Source: Nymphaea colorata (taxonomy: Eukaryota > Streptophyta > Magnoliopsida > Nymphaeales > Nymphaeaceae). Taken from it: a stretch of DNA of 58,474 nucleotides. The DNA lies in contig NW_022204621.1 of assembly GCF_008831285.2 (NCBI RefSeq), positions 1-58,474 of the forward strand, given 5' to 3'. The notes beneath the pieces are model-generated. The model was not told where the DNA came from. It saw only the letters and a list, made by a program, of their open reading frames with translations, and did no database searches. Made by a program: the position numbers and the translations under genes. Every line of letters begins with the position of its first letter. Within the stretch, counting starts at the first letter, position 1. Below are positions 21,804 through 32,422 of this stretch, piece by piece.

Positions 21804-24800
21804 ATGATGATGGAGATGGAAAAGGTGAGTCCGCAAGAGTCGCACAACCTGCTCCTGACCACCTTCCTGCCCTCGCAGCAGATCAGCCACCTCGCCTTCG
21901 CCGCCCTCGACGCCTCCAAAATGCTCCTGCATAACAACTGCGAACTCAGGTTCCTCTCCGGCCTCGCCGCAGCCACCACCAATACGCTCCGCCTCTACTC
22001 TCTTACGAGAACGCCACCGCGCTGGAGGTGGGCAGCTGGCGCCTCCACGAGGACATCACCGGGGTGGTCGGCTGGGACAGGCTCATCGTCGTCAGCACTG
22101 CCCAAAAAGTGGTCGGGTTCAAATACGAGGTGGGACTGCTCAAAAATGCCTTCCTGGTCAGCTTGGAGTTTCTGCAGCTGGATCCGCAAGATACGTGCTC
22201 GGTCTTTGCGGATAGATTGGGACACGTCCTGGTCATACACGTTCGCAACTATCTTCTTATCTGTTTTTCGGAAAAATTGACAGGGAAATACAAAGGCAGA
22301 GTGCAGGAGAAGATAAGACTAGAAATGGTATCTTAATAAGCTAGATGGAGCGAGCCAGGGCGTAACCATGTGTTGGACATGGTGAAGATAAAGCTGATCG
22401 ACTTGTAGATAAACAAGGTGGAGCAGATCCAGATAATGTAGGACTCCATTTACTTCATCGGTCACAAGAACAGGGAGAAGACCCTATACTCCATCCATAT
22501 CAACAGCTTCTTCCAGAGCAACTAGTCCTCGCCCCTCGTCAATCCCGTCCCCACCAAGGACCAGCCTCCCGCAATACAAAAGTGGTCGTCTTTCACTCTC
22601 ACCAGCGGACCAACATATCCTATGAGTTTCTTTACTACCACACGCTCACCAGCAGTCTTTCTCTGAAGCTGCAGCACACCACATACGAGGTGGGTGTTTT
22701 TTAGGGCAAATTGTAGGTGTTCCACCAGGGAGGTGGCCTCTTTCCGTTGCTGGTGTGGTAGAGGGAGCGGGGACGGTTCAGCGTGGTCGAAAAGTACAAG
22801 ACCTTCCAGGAGAACTACTAGTTTCGCGTGAAGTAGCTGGCGATGGGTGCTTCGCTGAGACGGTCATCTTCAGGGAGGGGGTGGCGGCGATGGCCTCCAA
22901 GAGCGGAGTGGTCCTGATCACGCCCACCGGATAGCGCCGGAAGATTCACCACAGCTTGGGAAATATCATTGACTTTCACATCGGGAGGGACATGCTGCTC
23001 ATCTAGAACGCTTAGCGTAAGCTCACCAGACTCTACGAACTGACCAAGGGACCCAGAGTGGATCCCAACCATTTGTGACTCACAAGAAGAAGATGTTTCT
23101 GGAGAACCTGTCTGATCTTATTGCCATTTATTCTTTCCTACTCGGTCAGAAGGAGGTGGAGATCCTGGCGGTGCGCAGGGGCACTGGTGCCAACAAGTTT
23201 TACACGCTCTACAAGTAGGGACAGACCGAGTTCGAGTGCCTCCTCGAGGAGATTGTAGACTACGAGGAGGCCAGCATCAACGGCGAGAAAGTCCTCCTGG
23301 TGCAGAGCAAGACCGCAAGCCACCTGGTGATGGCCAGCGAACAGGGGATCAGAATGGAGCCGTTCGAATGGTCGGGGTGGAAGATGAGCAAGAGGTGGTG
23401 CCAATCCAACTATCTATCGCTTACGACGAGCAGCGCACGTGGATCTTCTACAACATCGCGACTGGGCAGGAGAAGCGCGTGGAGGTGGCGAAGGGGAAAG
23501 CGGGAGAAGTGGGGGCGTTCGTGCAGTTCCGCAGGACCACCTGCGACCGCTCGCTTCGGGACCACGACTTGGTGGAGATCTACTTCATCTACCAGAAGGA
23601 ACTGGAAGTGTGGCTGCTGGATCTGGTGGCGGGAGTGCCTTCCCTCATCCACGTCACTGGGCGATTGAGCGAGGGCGCCCCAGTCTTATCCAATGAGCTC
23701 GTCTTCCCCGATAGTCACAAGGAAGATGCCTTCAGGAGCAGCACCTGTCCCGAATACAACCTCAACGAGCACGGCTTGAGAGCAGTCACAGCCTCAGAGG
23801 GCAACATCCTCTCAGCCTACCTCTACCAGGGCGACGAAAAGACACTGCTGATCCTGGTATCCAGCTAGGATTGCATTCTCATCTACCGTAAGTATTTAGC
23901 GTGGAAGATGGCGGTTTCATCTTCAGACGAGTGAATACCCCTCTGGGAATCGTGAAGAACTTCAAGTGGACGGGCGACAAATCCTTCCTGGATCTGGGAC
24001 AGGGCCTGGTGAAGCTGGGGAACGTGATGGTCTACAAGGGCGAGCTGGTGGAGAGCATACCGGCCCGCAGTCTGTTCCGCATGGAGGGCTGCTATGGGGA
24101 CTACTGAGCGAGAGCAAAATCAGGCTCATCCACCTGGGAAGCGACGTATACGAGGGCTTCTGCATCAGGCAGATAGAGTGCGGAATCGGAGAGGAACTGA
24201 TGGGGATCGACAGCACCAGCCAGTTCTATTGGCCTATTCCGCAAGGGATTCGAGATCTTCGGTAAAGATTTACCTCTCACTGGAAGTGCAGCCTTGGCAA
24301 TGAGACTATTGTTTGCCTTCGGATGTTCTAGCACTACGTGGGGATGAGCTATTACGACTACTACTGCGACGAGGAGGGAGTGAACGACTACAACTCGGTC
24401 AGGTTTAGATTCAGGGTGTACAACTGCGCCACCAAGAATAAAATAATCGAAAGGGAAAAACCACTTGATTAGCCTATCCTACACATACGCTATATGGCTC
24501 CAGACAAGCTTATACTCGTGACTTCTTCTTTGATCTTCGTCAACATCCTCAAAAACGATAAATCACTGTAGCTTTATCGCACCCACAACTTCAACAGTAA
24601 GCGCAGTTTCCTTTCTGCCTTCGCCTATATCCCCGATATCATCCCTGCTTCTTTCGGACAGCAGGGATCGCCAGGCTACATGCTGTTCGGCGGCAGTCAC
24701 GGAGGACTCGGTTTCTTCGTGGGCAAGTGGATCGAGGAGGAGAAGCTGAAGGAGCAATGGTTCTAAGGATTCCGCTGTGGCATCAGACAGGTCACCTTCT

Positions 24801-25274
24801 TCCACTTCGGCGAGGAGAGGGACGAGCTGCTGAAGGCCCTCGTGGCTGATGAGGATGGCAACCTGATTGTGCTCACGCTCAAGGTGGACCACGCGCAGAA
24901 AGTGGCAGACATCAGGCTAGGCTCACCAGTCAACACATTCAAATCCAAATCTGGCAACGAAAGGGCAGTCTATTGCTCAATGGGCGACGGAGCATTAAGC
25001 TGTGACAGCAGTCAAGCTGGACGGAAACGAAGTGAGTTACCTGGACTTCCAGAAGAGTTTCTGCGATTAGCTGCCATTCTACGGCGGTTTCAACCTCCGC
25101 ACCAGTCGCCGTCTCCAGCAAAAGTACCGAAGTGGCCGTCTAGTCTCAAGGGGGAACGTAGTCGACGGCGACATCCTCTAGAGTTTCTTCTCTCTGACTT
25201 CGACGCTGAGGAGGTTCGTACTGAACAGTTCGGACATGTAGCTATTGCCGCTGAAGAGCATCCTGCCCTTCTGA
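21804..25274 (+). CDS. CPSF1: Cleavage and polyadenylation specificity factor 160 kDa subunit
   Basis: Beta-propeller scaffold of the nuclear pre-mRNA 3'-end processing complex. About 1,150 residues, shorter than the human protein (about 1,440). The C-terminus is most diagnostic: KALVADEDGNLIVLTL, LGSPVNTFKS, YCSMGDGAL, FYGGFNLRTSRRLQQKYRSG and NVVDGDILESFFSL. This matches the CPSF160 order (VNTFWR, GGLNPRAFR, DGELL) better than DDB1 or SF3b3. TAG encodes Glu in DGDILE. Earlier blocks are more divergent: HVLDMVKIKLIDLEINKVEQ, VGFKYEVGLLKNAF, WIFYNIATGQEKRVEVAKGK, VEIYFIYQKELEVWLLDLVA and KYLAVEDGGFIFRRV. Several single-base breaks are needed (near 22008, 22580, 22850, 23065, 23365, 24105 and 25005). 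A break near 23890 may be an atypical 20-nt intron (23888-23907). It stops at TGA 25272-25274. The start is one of three tandem ATGs at 21804. Confidence 0.8.
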
Positions 25275-25335
25275 TCCATTTTAAATAGTCAATGCCTGTT
25301 CCTCATCACTATTACCTTGCCAAATAATATTTATT

Positions 25336-25535
25336 ATGAAATAAAATTTGGAGAGCAGGCCCGCCCTCCGACCCATCATCTCCTTTACCGATACTTTCTA
25401 GTCCTCCGTCAACGACAAGGAGGAACGCTTCCTGGTGGACAAGACCCTGGCGCGCGGGATCATGTACTTGCTGGATGATATAGCGAAAATAAGTCCACCA
25501 TCATCGTCGAGGACACCGCTAGAGCATCGGAATGA
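25336..25535 (+). CDS. Short open frame, 59 residues, or first part of the next gene
   Basis: With the 20-nt intron at 25464-25483 removed, this is an exact 60-codon frame (start MKENLESRPALRPIISFTD, end IIVEDTARASE, TGA 25533-25535). The TGA overlaps the ATG of the following coiled-coil gene (ATGATG at 25532). It may be a separate small protein. It may also be the N-terminus of one longer protein if one base has been lost before the TGA, as seems to have happened in other genes here. No family was recognised. Confidence 0.45.
25464..25483 (+). other. Intron (20 nt)
   Basis: GTACTT...ATATAG. Splicing joins TLARGI and IENKSTIIVED in frame. Confidence 0.8.
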
Positions 25536-26930
25536 TGGCGGAAAACTTCGACCAGGACGAGGAGAGCAACAGGGTGGCATTCTAGTATCGAAACAGGTAC
25601 GACAAGGTGAGGACGGAGACGCTCGCCCTCGAGGCCAGGATCAACGCCCAAAAGGAAGAGCAGAAGAGACTGCAGGAGGAGTACGAGAAGCTGGCCAGCA
25701 GCAAGCGGGAAACGGAAAAAGTAAGAATTCTGTTATTGAGGCATGCAGGAGATAGAGCATTCGCTGGAGGAGCAGAGCTACAGTCTCTAGCAGACGGTTC
25801 TAAGTTTCGATTGCAGGAGGGCGATGGAGGAGAGACTCAAATTCGACATAATCTACTACAGGAAGAAGATTTTCGATGCCAACATGGACCTGCTCAAGAA
25901 GCGATCCGATATCAAATTGCACAGCAACTACTCCCAGAGACAGAAGAAGCTCAGCGTCAGGTGCAAGAATCTACTCTCCTCCGTTGAGAAAACCCTTGGA
26001 AAGAATCAGATCGAAAGATCATACAGGATCGATGATGTGAAATATGTGGTAAGCACAAAAAAGGAGTATTTTTTAAGGCAAAGATAAAGGGAATATCGTA
26101 TGGAGAAGTCAATGATGGCAGCTTTGAGCTAAAAATTGCCTGAGGAAAAGTAATTGATCAAGCTTCTGTATGCGAATAAACTCCTCAAAAAAATACTTCA
26201 CTGCAAAATGGAAGCCCTGATGAAGCACTACCAATAGGTCAGCAACTCCTTCAACCAAATCAAAGCCAACAGTTCAGTCAAGACAGTCGAATAGTTCGTC
26301 TAAAGATATTTGAATAAAAACGTCATCTATGGCGAGCTTTCCAATTCTATCTCCAAGCTACAGCCGAAGATATAGGCATTATAGGCAGAGAAGAGTGCTC
26401 TGGAGGCACAGGGTGCTGGCCTGCAGGCCAAGAACGAGGAGATAGCTGAGCTTTTCAAGAAGGATAAGGACCTTAATCTTGATAAGTCTGTCTAGGAAGT
26501 GAAGGCCCTCAACTAAAAGATATAGAAAATCAACAAGTACCGCAGCAGTTGGATGAACTGGGCACTGAGCACAGTAGCTATGTTCAGGGGGGTGCCTCGA
26601 AGCGAAGTTCGCTCCAAGTACGAGTTTTTGGGGACTCTTTTGGGCGATACTATGCGGATGCTGCTCAAATACCTTTCTCAGTAGGAGGAGAAGGAGGCCT
26701 CTATCTCTTAGGAAGCGCTGGGAAAGCAGCTGGCCAAGAGCAACATCAGGCTCAACGACCTGCTCGTCCGAAATGTTCGCATAAAGACATTGGGAAACGA
26801 GCAAACGCACAGAGACGATGATGACGTGGAATATGATCTGGTTTCAGAGAAGGACTATCTCCACCATGCCCGCAGGGCAATAAAGAAGCAGAGATACGCC
26901 AGGCATGTCACTCTTTCCAACAAGGCTTGA
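25532..26930 (+). CDS. Long coiled-coil protein, unknown function
   Basis: 456 residues, unbroken once the 28-nt intron at 25721-25748 is removed. It is almost entirely predicted coiled coil: RVAFEYRNRYDKVRTETLAL, KEEQKRLQEEYEKLASSKR, SNYSQRQKKLSVRCKNLLSS, EALMKHYQEVSNSFNQIKAN and KKDKDLNLDKSVEEVKALNE. A globular C-terminal part follows (KYEFLGTLLGDTMRMLLKYL) and a basic tail (HHARRAIKKQRYARH). About one Glu in five is a UAR codon. Such proteins in ciliates are often basal-body or axonemal, but nothing here proves that. It stops at TGA 26928-26930. Confidence 0.7.
25721..25748 (+). other. Intron (28 nt)
   Basis: GTAAGA...ATGCAG with A six bases from the 3' end. It is the only version that keeps the frame (ETEK joined to EIEHSLEEQ). 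A 20-nt alternative ending at 25740 has a GAG end and breaks the frame. Confidence 0.7.
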
Positions 26931-27258
26931 TTTTATATTTTATATATACGCTTGCAGCCCTCCCTAGCCATCCTTTTCACCCCATATCTGATGCCCAATA
27001 TTTATTTAGCGAGTAACTGTGCGAAATAAATTTGGAATATCTTAAATAATTGTTGATATGACCATAAATAAAAGTAAAAATCCAATCTTTCCAAAAACGA
27101 TGATGGAGGCATCCAAACAAAGCAAAACTTCATTTCCATTGGATCTTGGGCGTGCTTTAAGTGAATATGGGTTGGTTTTGCAGGGAGGTTGAGATTTTTT
27201 GAATCCTGTGGTTTTTAATCACTTGCGATGTAACATAAGGTCATTGATTATATTGAAG
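26931..27258. other. AT-rich intergenic region
   Basis: Spacer between two plus-strand genes with poly-A/T runs. No gene, RNA or repeat was seen. Confidence 0.5.
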
Positions 27259-27631
27259 ATGTTCCAAGCACAGATAAAGTGCATCGACTGTTCCCTGCAC
27301 CTCCCAGTGAGCCCAGTAGAGATCCACTGGAACAGGCTCTCCGTGGAAATCGCTCCCGACACCCGCACAAGCGGCAAATACAAGAAGGTTAACATTGAAT
27401 CCAAGCAGGCCCTCCTGGGCCTGGTCAGAAACGGCTCCAGCATCATCAGCGTAATTTATTCCGTTTATCCAGGCCGCCCGCGTCCTGAACATCAACTACT
27501 CGACCGCAAAATCAATTTTCCAAAACATAAAGGCGAAAGCTTTGGGAAAACTCAAGCGGAAACGTTTCGTCGAGACGGACTCGGAGCCCACGAGTGAGGC
27601 GATGAAGGAGGAACACCACCAGTCCACCTGA
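27259..27631 (+). CDS. Small helix-turn-helix-like protein
   Basis: 116 residues in an unbroken frame after removal of a 22-nt intron. The middle, KYKKVNIESKQALLGLVRNG then SSIISAARVLNINYSTAKSIF, reads like a helix-turn-helix: a helix of about 10 residues, a turn at LNINYST and a recognition helix AKSIFQNIKAK. A basic patch (LGKLKRKRF) and an acidic tail follow. This suggests DNA binding, but I cannot assign a named family. The N-terminus has a CxxC-like pair (IKCIDC). The surroundings are AT-rich, and the coding part is clearly more GC-rich than its flanks. It stops at TGA 27629-27631. Confidence 0.6.
27451..27472 (+). other. Intron (22 nt)
   Basis: GTAATT...ATCCAG with A six bases from the 3' end. 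Splicing gives SSIISAARVLNINYSTAK, which completes the HTH-like segment. Confidence 0.85.
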
Positions 27632-28081
27632 TCATGTGAATTTTAAGGTTTCATATTCTTGGATGTAAAACACAATCTGTAAATAAGGCTTAATGATTAC
27701 AAAAAAATTGGATGCCTTCGTAGTAAGCTAAAACTGAGATGGCAGCATTTCCTCACATAAAAATAAGGCTAGTTAATGCGTTCTCTTTTGATTTTTGTAT
27801 GGTTTGGAAATTATTGGTCGTAGCTGCAGCGATAGTTTTTCGGAAAAATAAGAAAGCTATTTTTATTTTTTTTAGGTTTTTTGGCTAAAGATGCAAAGGC
27901 TAGGCTTTTATTATAATGACGTAATGCTTAAGTATAAAAATCAATATAAATGATCATGGATATGGGTTGTTAGGCAACAAATCACCTTAAAATACGAAAT
28001 AAGCAAAGAGGAAATGCTGCATATAAAAATTACCATTCACTTTTGCCTTATCTGAACGCGAAAAGACTTGTATTATGATGA
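27632..28081. other. AT-rich intergenic region
   Basis: About 450 bp rich in A/T runs between plus-strand genes. No coding frame, RNA gene or repeat was recognised. Confidence 0.5.
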
Positions 28082-29203
28082 ATGAGAGGCCGCAAGATCA
28101 ACAAATCTCCTAGTATCATTGACGTTGAGCATGAGTCTTCCGAAGAATCCTGCAAAGATGATGAGATGATGAGAAAATGCAGGTAAAGATAGGTGATATT
28201 TCCTTGACTCGTAATCAGTATTTGATGATCATGAGCAAACTTCCCAAAACATTCTCGCTACAGCCGGTGAGAAACTTGCAAAAATCAAGAAAAATTCTTT
28301 CTGAAATTAGCTAAAAGCCATTGAAGAAAGGAGATAGGGAGCCAAAGAAGGAATCGAGAGAGAGGAGCAGAAGAGAATCGTCCCGTATGACTATCAAATC
28401 TGATGAATCTGAAGACGAAACATAAAATCCAAGACTTTTGCCCTAGGGACAAAGAGATCAACGCAAATCTGAACGCATATTCCTTCGCGAAAAGATAGTC
28501 TATTACGACTTAGAGAAAGAACATGTAGAGTAGCATCCTTCAAAATTAGTTGTCTAGGTGCCTAACCAAAGCAACTTTACCTAAAATTCACAAGGAAATC
28601 TCAATATCCTTCAGTATAGGAGGTGAATAAGTCTGAAAAATAAAAGCTTTCAATGGTTTCCAACCTGCTGAGAAAAGTCTGGAAGAAATCATGCATAAAA
28701 CTCTCCAAAGGATATAACCTCAAATTAATCCAAAGCTTGAAATAGATTGATGCATCATCTCCACTAGATAACTCATAGATGCCCTCTCAGGAGTGCAAAG
28801 GCGAAAATAATTGCAAGCCTTTATCCAGGACCTGCTTCCCTACGAGCAAAGATTCGCCAAGGAGTGGCAGATATTGCAAGCTCTTAAAAGGCATACCTTG
28901 ATAGATCCTTTCACCTCTCCAGTGGACGAGGTCCGAGACGGCGCCACCAACTACTACTCGATCATCAAGAATCCGATGGACCTGCAGACCATTTAAGAAA
29001 AGTTGAGGAGCCATGGCTATAAGGAGACATCAGAGTTCCATGAGGATGTGTAGCAGATGTGGAAAAATAGTCACATTTTTAACAAGCCAGGGTCAGGGAT
29101 GGTCAAACTCACTGCACAGCTTGAGAAATATTACCAGGGATTAAAGAATGGGAAAAGATTGAAAAAGGAGGGAATTGAAAATAAAAAAGGAAGAAAGAAA
29201 TGA
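28082..29203 (+). CDS. Bromodomain protein
   Basis: Probable acetyl-lysine reader. The C-terminal bromodomain is clear: TSPVDEVRDGATNYYSIIKN, PMDLQTIEEKLRSHGYKETS, EFHEDVEQMWKNSHIFNKPG and SGMVKLTAQLEKYYQ. It includes the PMDL loop and the acetyl-lysine-binding Asn, present as NSHIFN. TAA encodes Glu in TIEEKL. A basic tail with TGA at 29201-29203 follows. The N-terminal 200 or so residues begin MRGRKINKSPSIIDVEHESS and are charged and low-complexity, including LKAIEERREGAKEGIEREEQ. They cross several frame breaks (near 28190, 28310, 28395, 28625 and 28765) that I cannot fully assign to introns or missing bases. The gene is more AT-rich than its neighbours and uses UAR heavily, so the exact model is uncertain while the domain is not. 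Confidence 0.78.
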
Positions 29204-29713
29204 AGTCAAATGATTGCTGTATGACTGTATTTGCGTATTCATCACTTAATAGCTGTTTTTAATGGAAGAAAAGGACGGAATATAAAATTAGATAAAATAT
29301 AAGTCCATAAAGTACTGACGATGGTAAATTTGCTGAAAAAAGTCTTTTTGAAGATGCTAGCCTTATTTATTGATGATGTCCAGTGTCAAAAAACATTTTT
29401 CTAATTTTGGACATAATAAATAAAAAATGGAATATTTCTTATCAGTAATAAGTCATCAACAAAATAAAAAACTTCAACTGCTTCATTAGTGCAACCATTT
29501 GAATCCCTTCCCGCCTGTATGCACCCTTAGGAATATTTTTCGCTACAAAAGTTGGAAAAAGTTATTAAACAGTCCCTAAGCAAAATACGCAATCGAGAAG
29601 ATATAAGTATTAACGTATATGGGAGTGCGTATATTTTTTGTAAGGGCCTAATTACATATTATTTAGCCATAAGTGTACATTTTAATTGTTGTTCCTTTAA
29701 AATTATTGACTTT
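29204..29713. other. AT-rich intergenic region
   Basis: About 510 bp, strongly AT-rich. It probably contains the 3' end of the bromodomain gene and the promoter of the malic enzyme. Nothing else was recognised. Confidence 0.5.
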
Positions 29714-31537
29714 ATGTTGAGGACCATTCAACACTCGATCCTGCGTGGGCTCACCCAGCCTCGCTTCTACTTCTCCTACGAGGCAATGAAGAAGAGCCTC
29801 GCCAAGGATCTCTTCTCCATCGAACTCATCAATAAGGTGGTCAACCGCAGGATCCTCTCCATGGCGTACTCGCCCGGAGTCGGCGCCGTCTGCGAAGCCA
29901 TTGAAAAGACGTGACTGTTGCCGATACCATGACCCTCCGTCCCCGTGCAGTCGCCATCGTCACCGATGGCAGCTTCCTGAATGCATCTGCCGCCGGTGTC
30001 GCCCCCGCCATGGACTGGCTGGTCGCACAGATCAAGTACTACTCAGGACTGGACGCCTTCCCCTTCATCGTCGCCAAAGATATCAACCTCGACGACACCC
30101 TCAAGGACTTGGCGACCAGCTACGGAACCGTCCTATATTTGGATGACCATAAATTGAACCACATTCCCAGCGACCTGCTCGTGGTGAGGCACTCGGAAGT
30201 GGTCAAGCTGGCCAAGTCTGAGGTGACTGATGCCGAGAAGACTGCCAACGTCCTCTCCTACCTCGTCCACAAAAAGGTGAAAGGACTAGTCAACTCGTCG
30301 CAGATCTCGCACGGACTCAACTACAACGGCGAGAACTTCAAGAACTTCAAGCCCTACGGCCACGAAGTCAAGGACGGTAGGGATATCTACACCCACGCTC
30401 TCCAACTGCACACCTTCTACACCGGCAAGATCCACATCGAGCTTGGCTTCCACGATATCCACAAGATCAACCTCACTTCAGCGAAGCCAATCTGCGCAAG
30501 ATCGCTCAGGAGCACAACCCATACTCCAAAACTTCAAGGCTTTCCACCATCGTAACTGACGGAACTTCTATTCTGGGATACGGAAACATCGGTCCTCGTG
30601 CCGGCTTGCCAGTGATGGAGGGCAAATCTCTGCTCTTCAAGCTGCTGGGCGACGTTGAGGTGGTTCCAGTTTGCATCTATCCCCGCAAGACCCCCCAGCT
30701 TGCCATCGAAGCCATCATCAAACTGCTGGGCAACTTCGACGCCATCAACCTCGAAGACATCAAGGCTCCAGAGTGCTTTGACATCGAGGAGGGCCTCAAC
30801 GCACTGAAGGTGCTCCCCATCTTCCACGACGACCAGCACGGCACTGCCATCGTCACCCTTGCAGGTTTAATCAACGCTGCCAAGGTGGTCGAGAAGGACC
30901 TCCGTGCTTGCAAGATAGTCATTAACGGAGCTGGAGCAGCAGGCATCACCATTGCCAAGCTGCTGCTCTCCTACGGAGTGAAGGATATCATCATCTGCGA
31001 CTCAGCCGGCTCCATCTACCGCGGCAGGACTAACAACATGAACGAGGCCAAGAGGAAGATTGCGGAAGTCACCAACAAGGACAACCTCAACGGACTGCTT
31101 CCCGACGTCATCAAGGACACCGATGTCTTCATCGGAGTCTCCCAGGAAAAGGCTCTCCGTGGTCACTGGGTCGCCACTATGGCCAAGAAGAGCATTGTCT
31201 TCGCCCTCGCCAATCCAGTCCCCGAAATCCTTCCTGACGATGCCAAGAGTTCAGGCGCCTATGTCTACGGTAGCGGTAGAAGCGACTTCTAAAACCAGAT
31301 CAACAACTCTTTGGTCTTCCCCGGTATCTTCAGAGCCATTTCCCAGCACAGGATCAAGGTGATTACTGAGGAGATGAAGATCAAGGCTGCTGAGGCCATC
31401 GCTGCCAGCATTGAGGGAACGCCCACCAGAAACTACATCATCCCCGATAGTTTGGACAAGGATGTTGCCATCAGAATCTCAAATGAGCTTGGAAAGATTG
31501 CCAAGAATGCAAGGACAGCAAGAACAAGAGCAAGTGA
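29714..31537 (+). CDS. Malic enzyme with a duplicated N-terminal domain, probably mitochondrial
   Basis: Oxidative decarboxylation of malate to pyruvate. The N-terminus MLRTIQHSILRGLTQPRFYF is Arg-rich without acidic residues, as in mitochondrial presequences. The catalytic core is bacterial/MaeB-like: SMAYSPGVGAVCEAIEKD, IVTDGTSILGYGNIGPRAGL, PVMEGKSLLF, NLEDIKAPECFDIEE, IFHDDQHGTAIVTLAGLINA, INGAGAAGITIAKLLLSYGV, FALANPVPEI, GSGRSDFENQINNSLVFPGI. Between the first and second of these lie about 180 extra residues. They begin AVAIVTDGSFLNASAAGVAP and include GLDAFPFIVAKDINLDDTL, which looks like a second, decayed copy of the malic domain. Missing single bases occur near 29912, 30480 and 31505. 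With the last corrected, the protein ends KECKDSKNKSK at TGA 31535-31537. NAD or NADP preference cannot be told. Confidence 0.88.
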
Positions 31538-31692
31538 TATTCTGATGTGGATTTATCATATATCAACCATCATTATACGGATGGATTGGATGGATGGGAT
31601 TATTGTTTATTCTTCTCTTAGATTTGGCGGTTATTGTATATAATCTGTTTACTTTTTCCCATAAATGGCCTATTTTGGCATGCCTATAAAAA

Positions 31693-32393
31693 ATGCACAA
31701 GATAACAAAGGAGAGCATAAGCGGTTCGGAGCAAATCTTCGACCGCAAGGAAATCATCCTCAAGCAGCACACCCTGCGCAGGCTCTACGAGACATACAAG
31801 GGAACAAACGAGATGAATACTTCGCCAAGATCAAGTTCAGAGACGTCATGTACCAGGTGGGCGACTTCATCGAGCTGGAAACCACCTACAAGACCGAGTT
31901 CTATGTGGCGAGGCTGAAAAAAGTGATCAGGGTGAAGGTGAAAGGCAGACCATAGGCCTTCATCGAGGTCGAGTGGGTGCTCAAGAAAAGCGACCTGCCT
32001 GAAAATTTGCTTCGGCTCTACGCCGACTATATCTCCACTGCTGAGGTTTTCCCCTCCAACGAAAAGATATACCTCTATGTTGCCTCCATCCGATGCAAGT
32101 GCACGCTCCTTTCGATCGAGGAATACGCTGAACTGGGAAACGCTCCAGAGTCCATTTTCTACTCACGGTCCAACTACAGCTCAGAGCTCAAGAATCTAGT
32201 TCCTGATCCCTCCACCTGGGCTTCCGACTGTTTCTGCCGAAAGCCGAATAATCCAGACCTCGCCTACGTCTAATGCAACGGATGCGGTAAGTGGCACCAC
32301 GTCTAGTGCGCAGGGTCGAGCATAATAAACGGAGACTACCTATGCGGTGCATGCTTCAGCCGGGGGATGGTCGAGGAGAAGAGCTAACGGTGA
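31693..32393 (+). CDS. BAH plus PHD finger chromatin protein
   Basis: About 230 residues. It starts MHKITKESISGSEQIFDRKE. A BAH domain covers roughly residues 45-160 (KFRDVMYQVGDFIELETTYK, FIEVEWVLKKSDLPEN, AEVFPSNEKIYLYVASIRCK, CTLLSIEEYAEL). A PHD finger at the end has the zinc ligands in order: CFCRKP, ECNGCGKWHHVECAG and CGAC. Two PHD Glu (VECNGC and HVECAG) are TAA/TAG codons. BAH-PHD proteins read histone marks, often in silencing. One base is missing near 31815. It stops at TGA 32391-32393, 30 bp from the convergent next gene. Confidence 0.85.
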
Positions 32394-32422
32394 TGGTAGA
32401 GGAGAAACTGTATATTCGACAA

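Noticed and set aside
25721-25740. 20-nt intron ending GAG
   Set aside because: It breaks the downstream frame; the 28-nt version ending at 25748 keeps it and has the A at -6.
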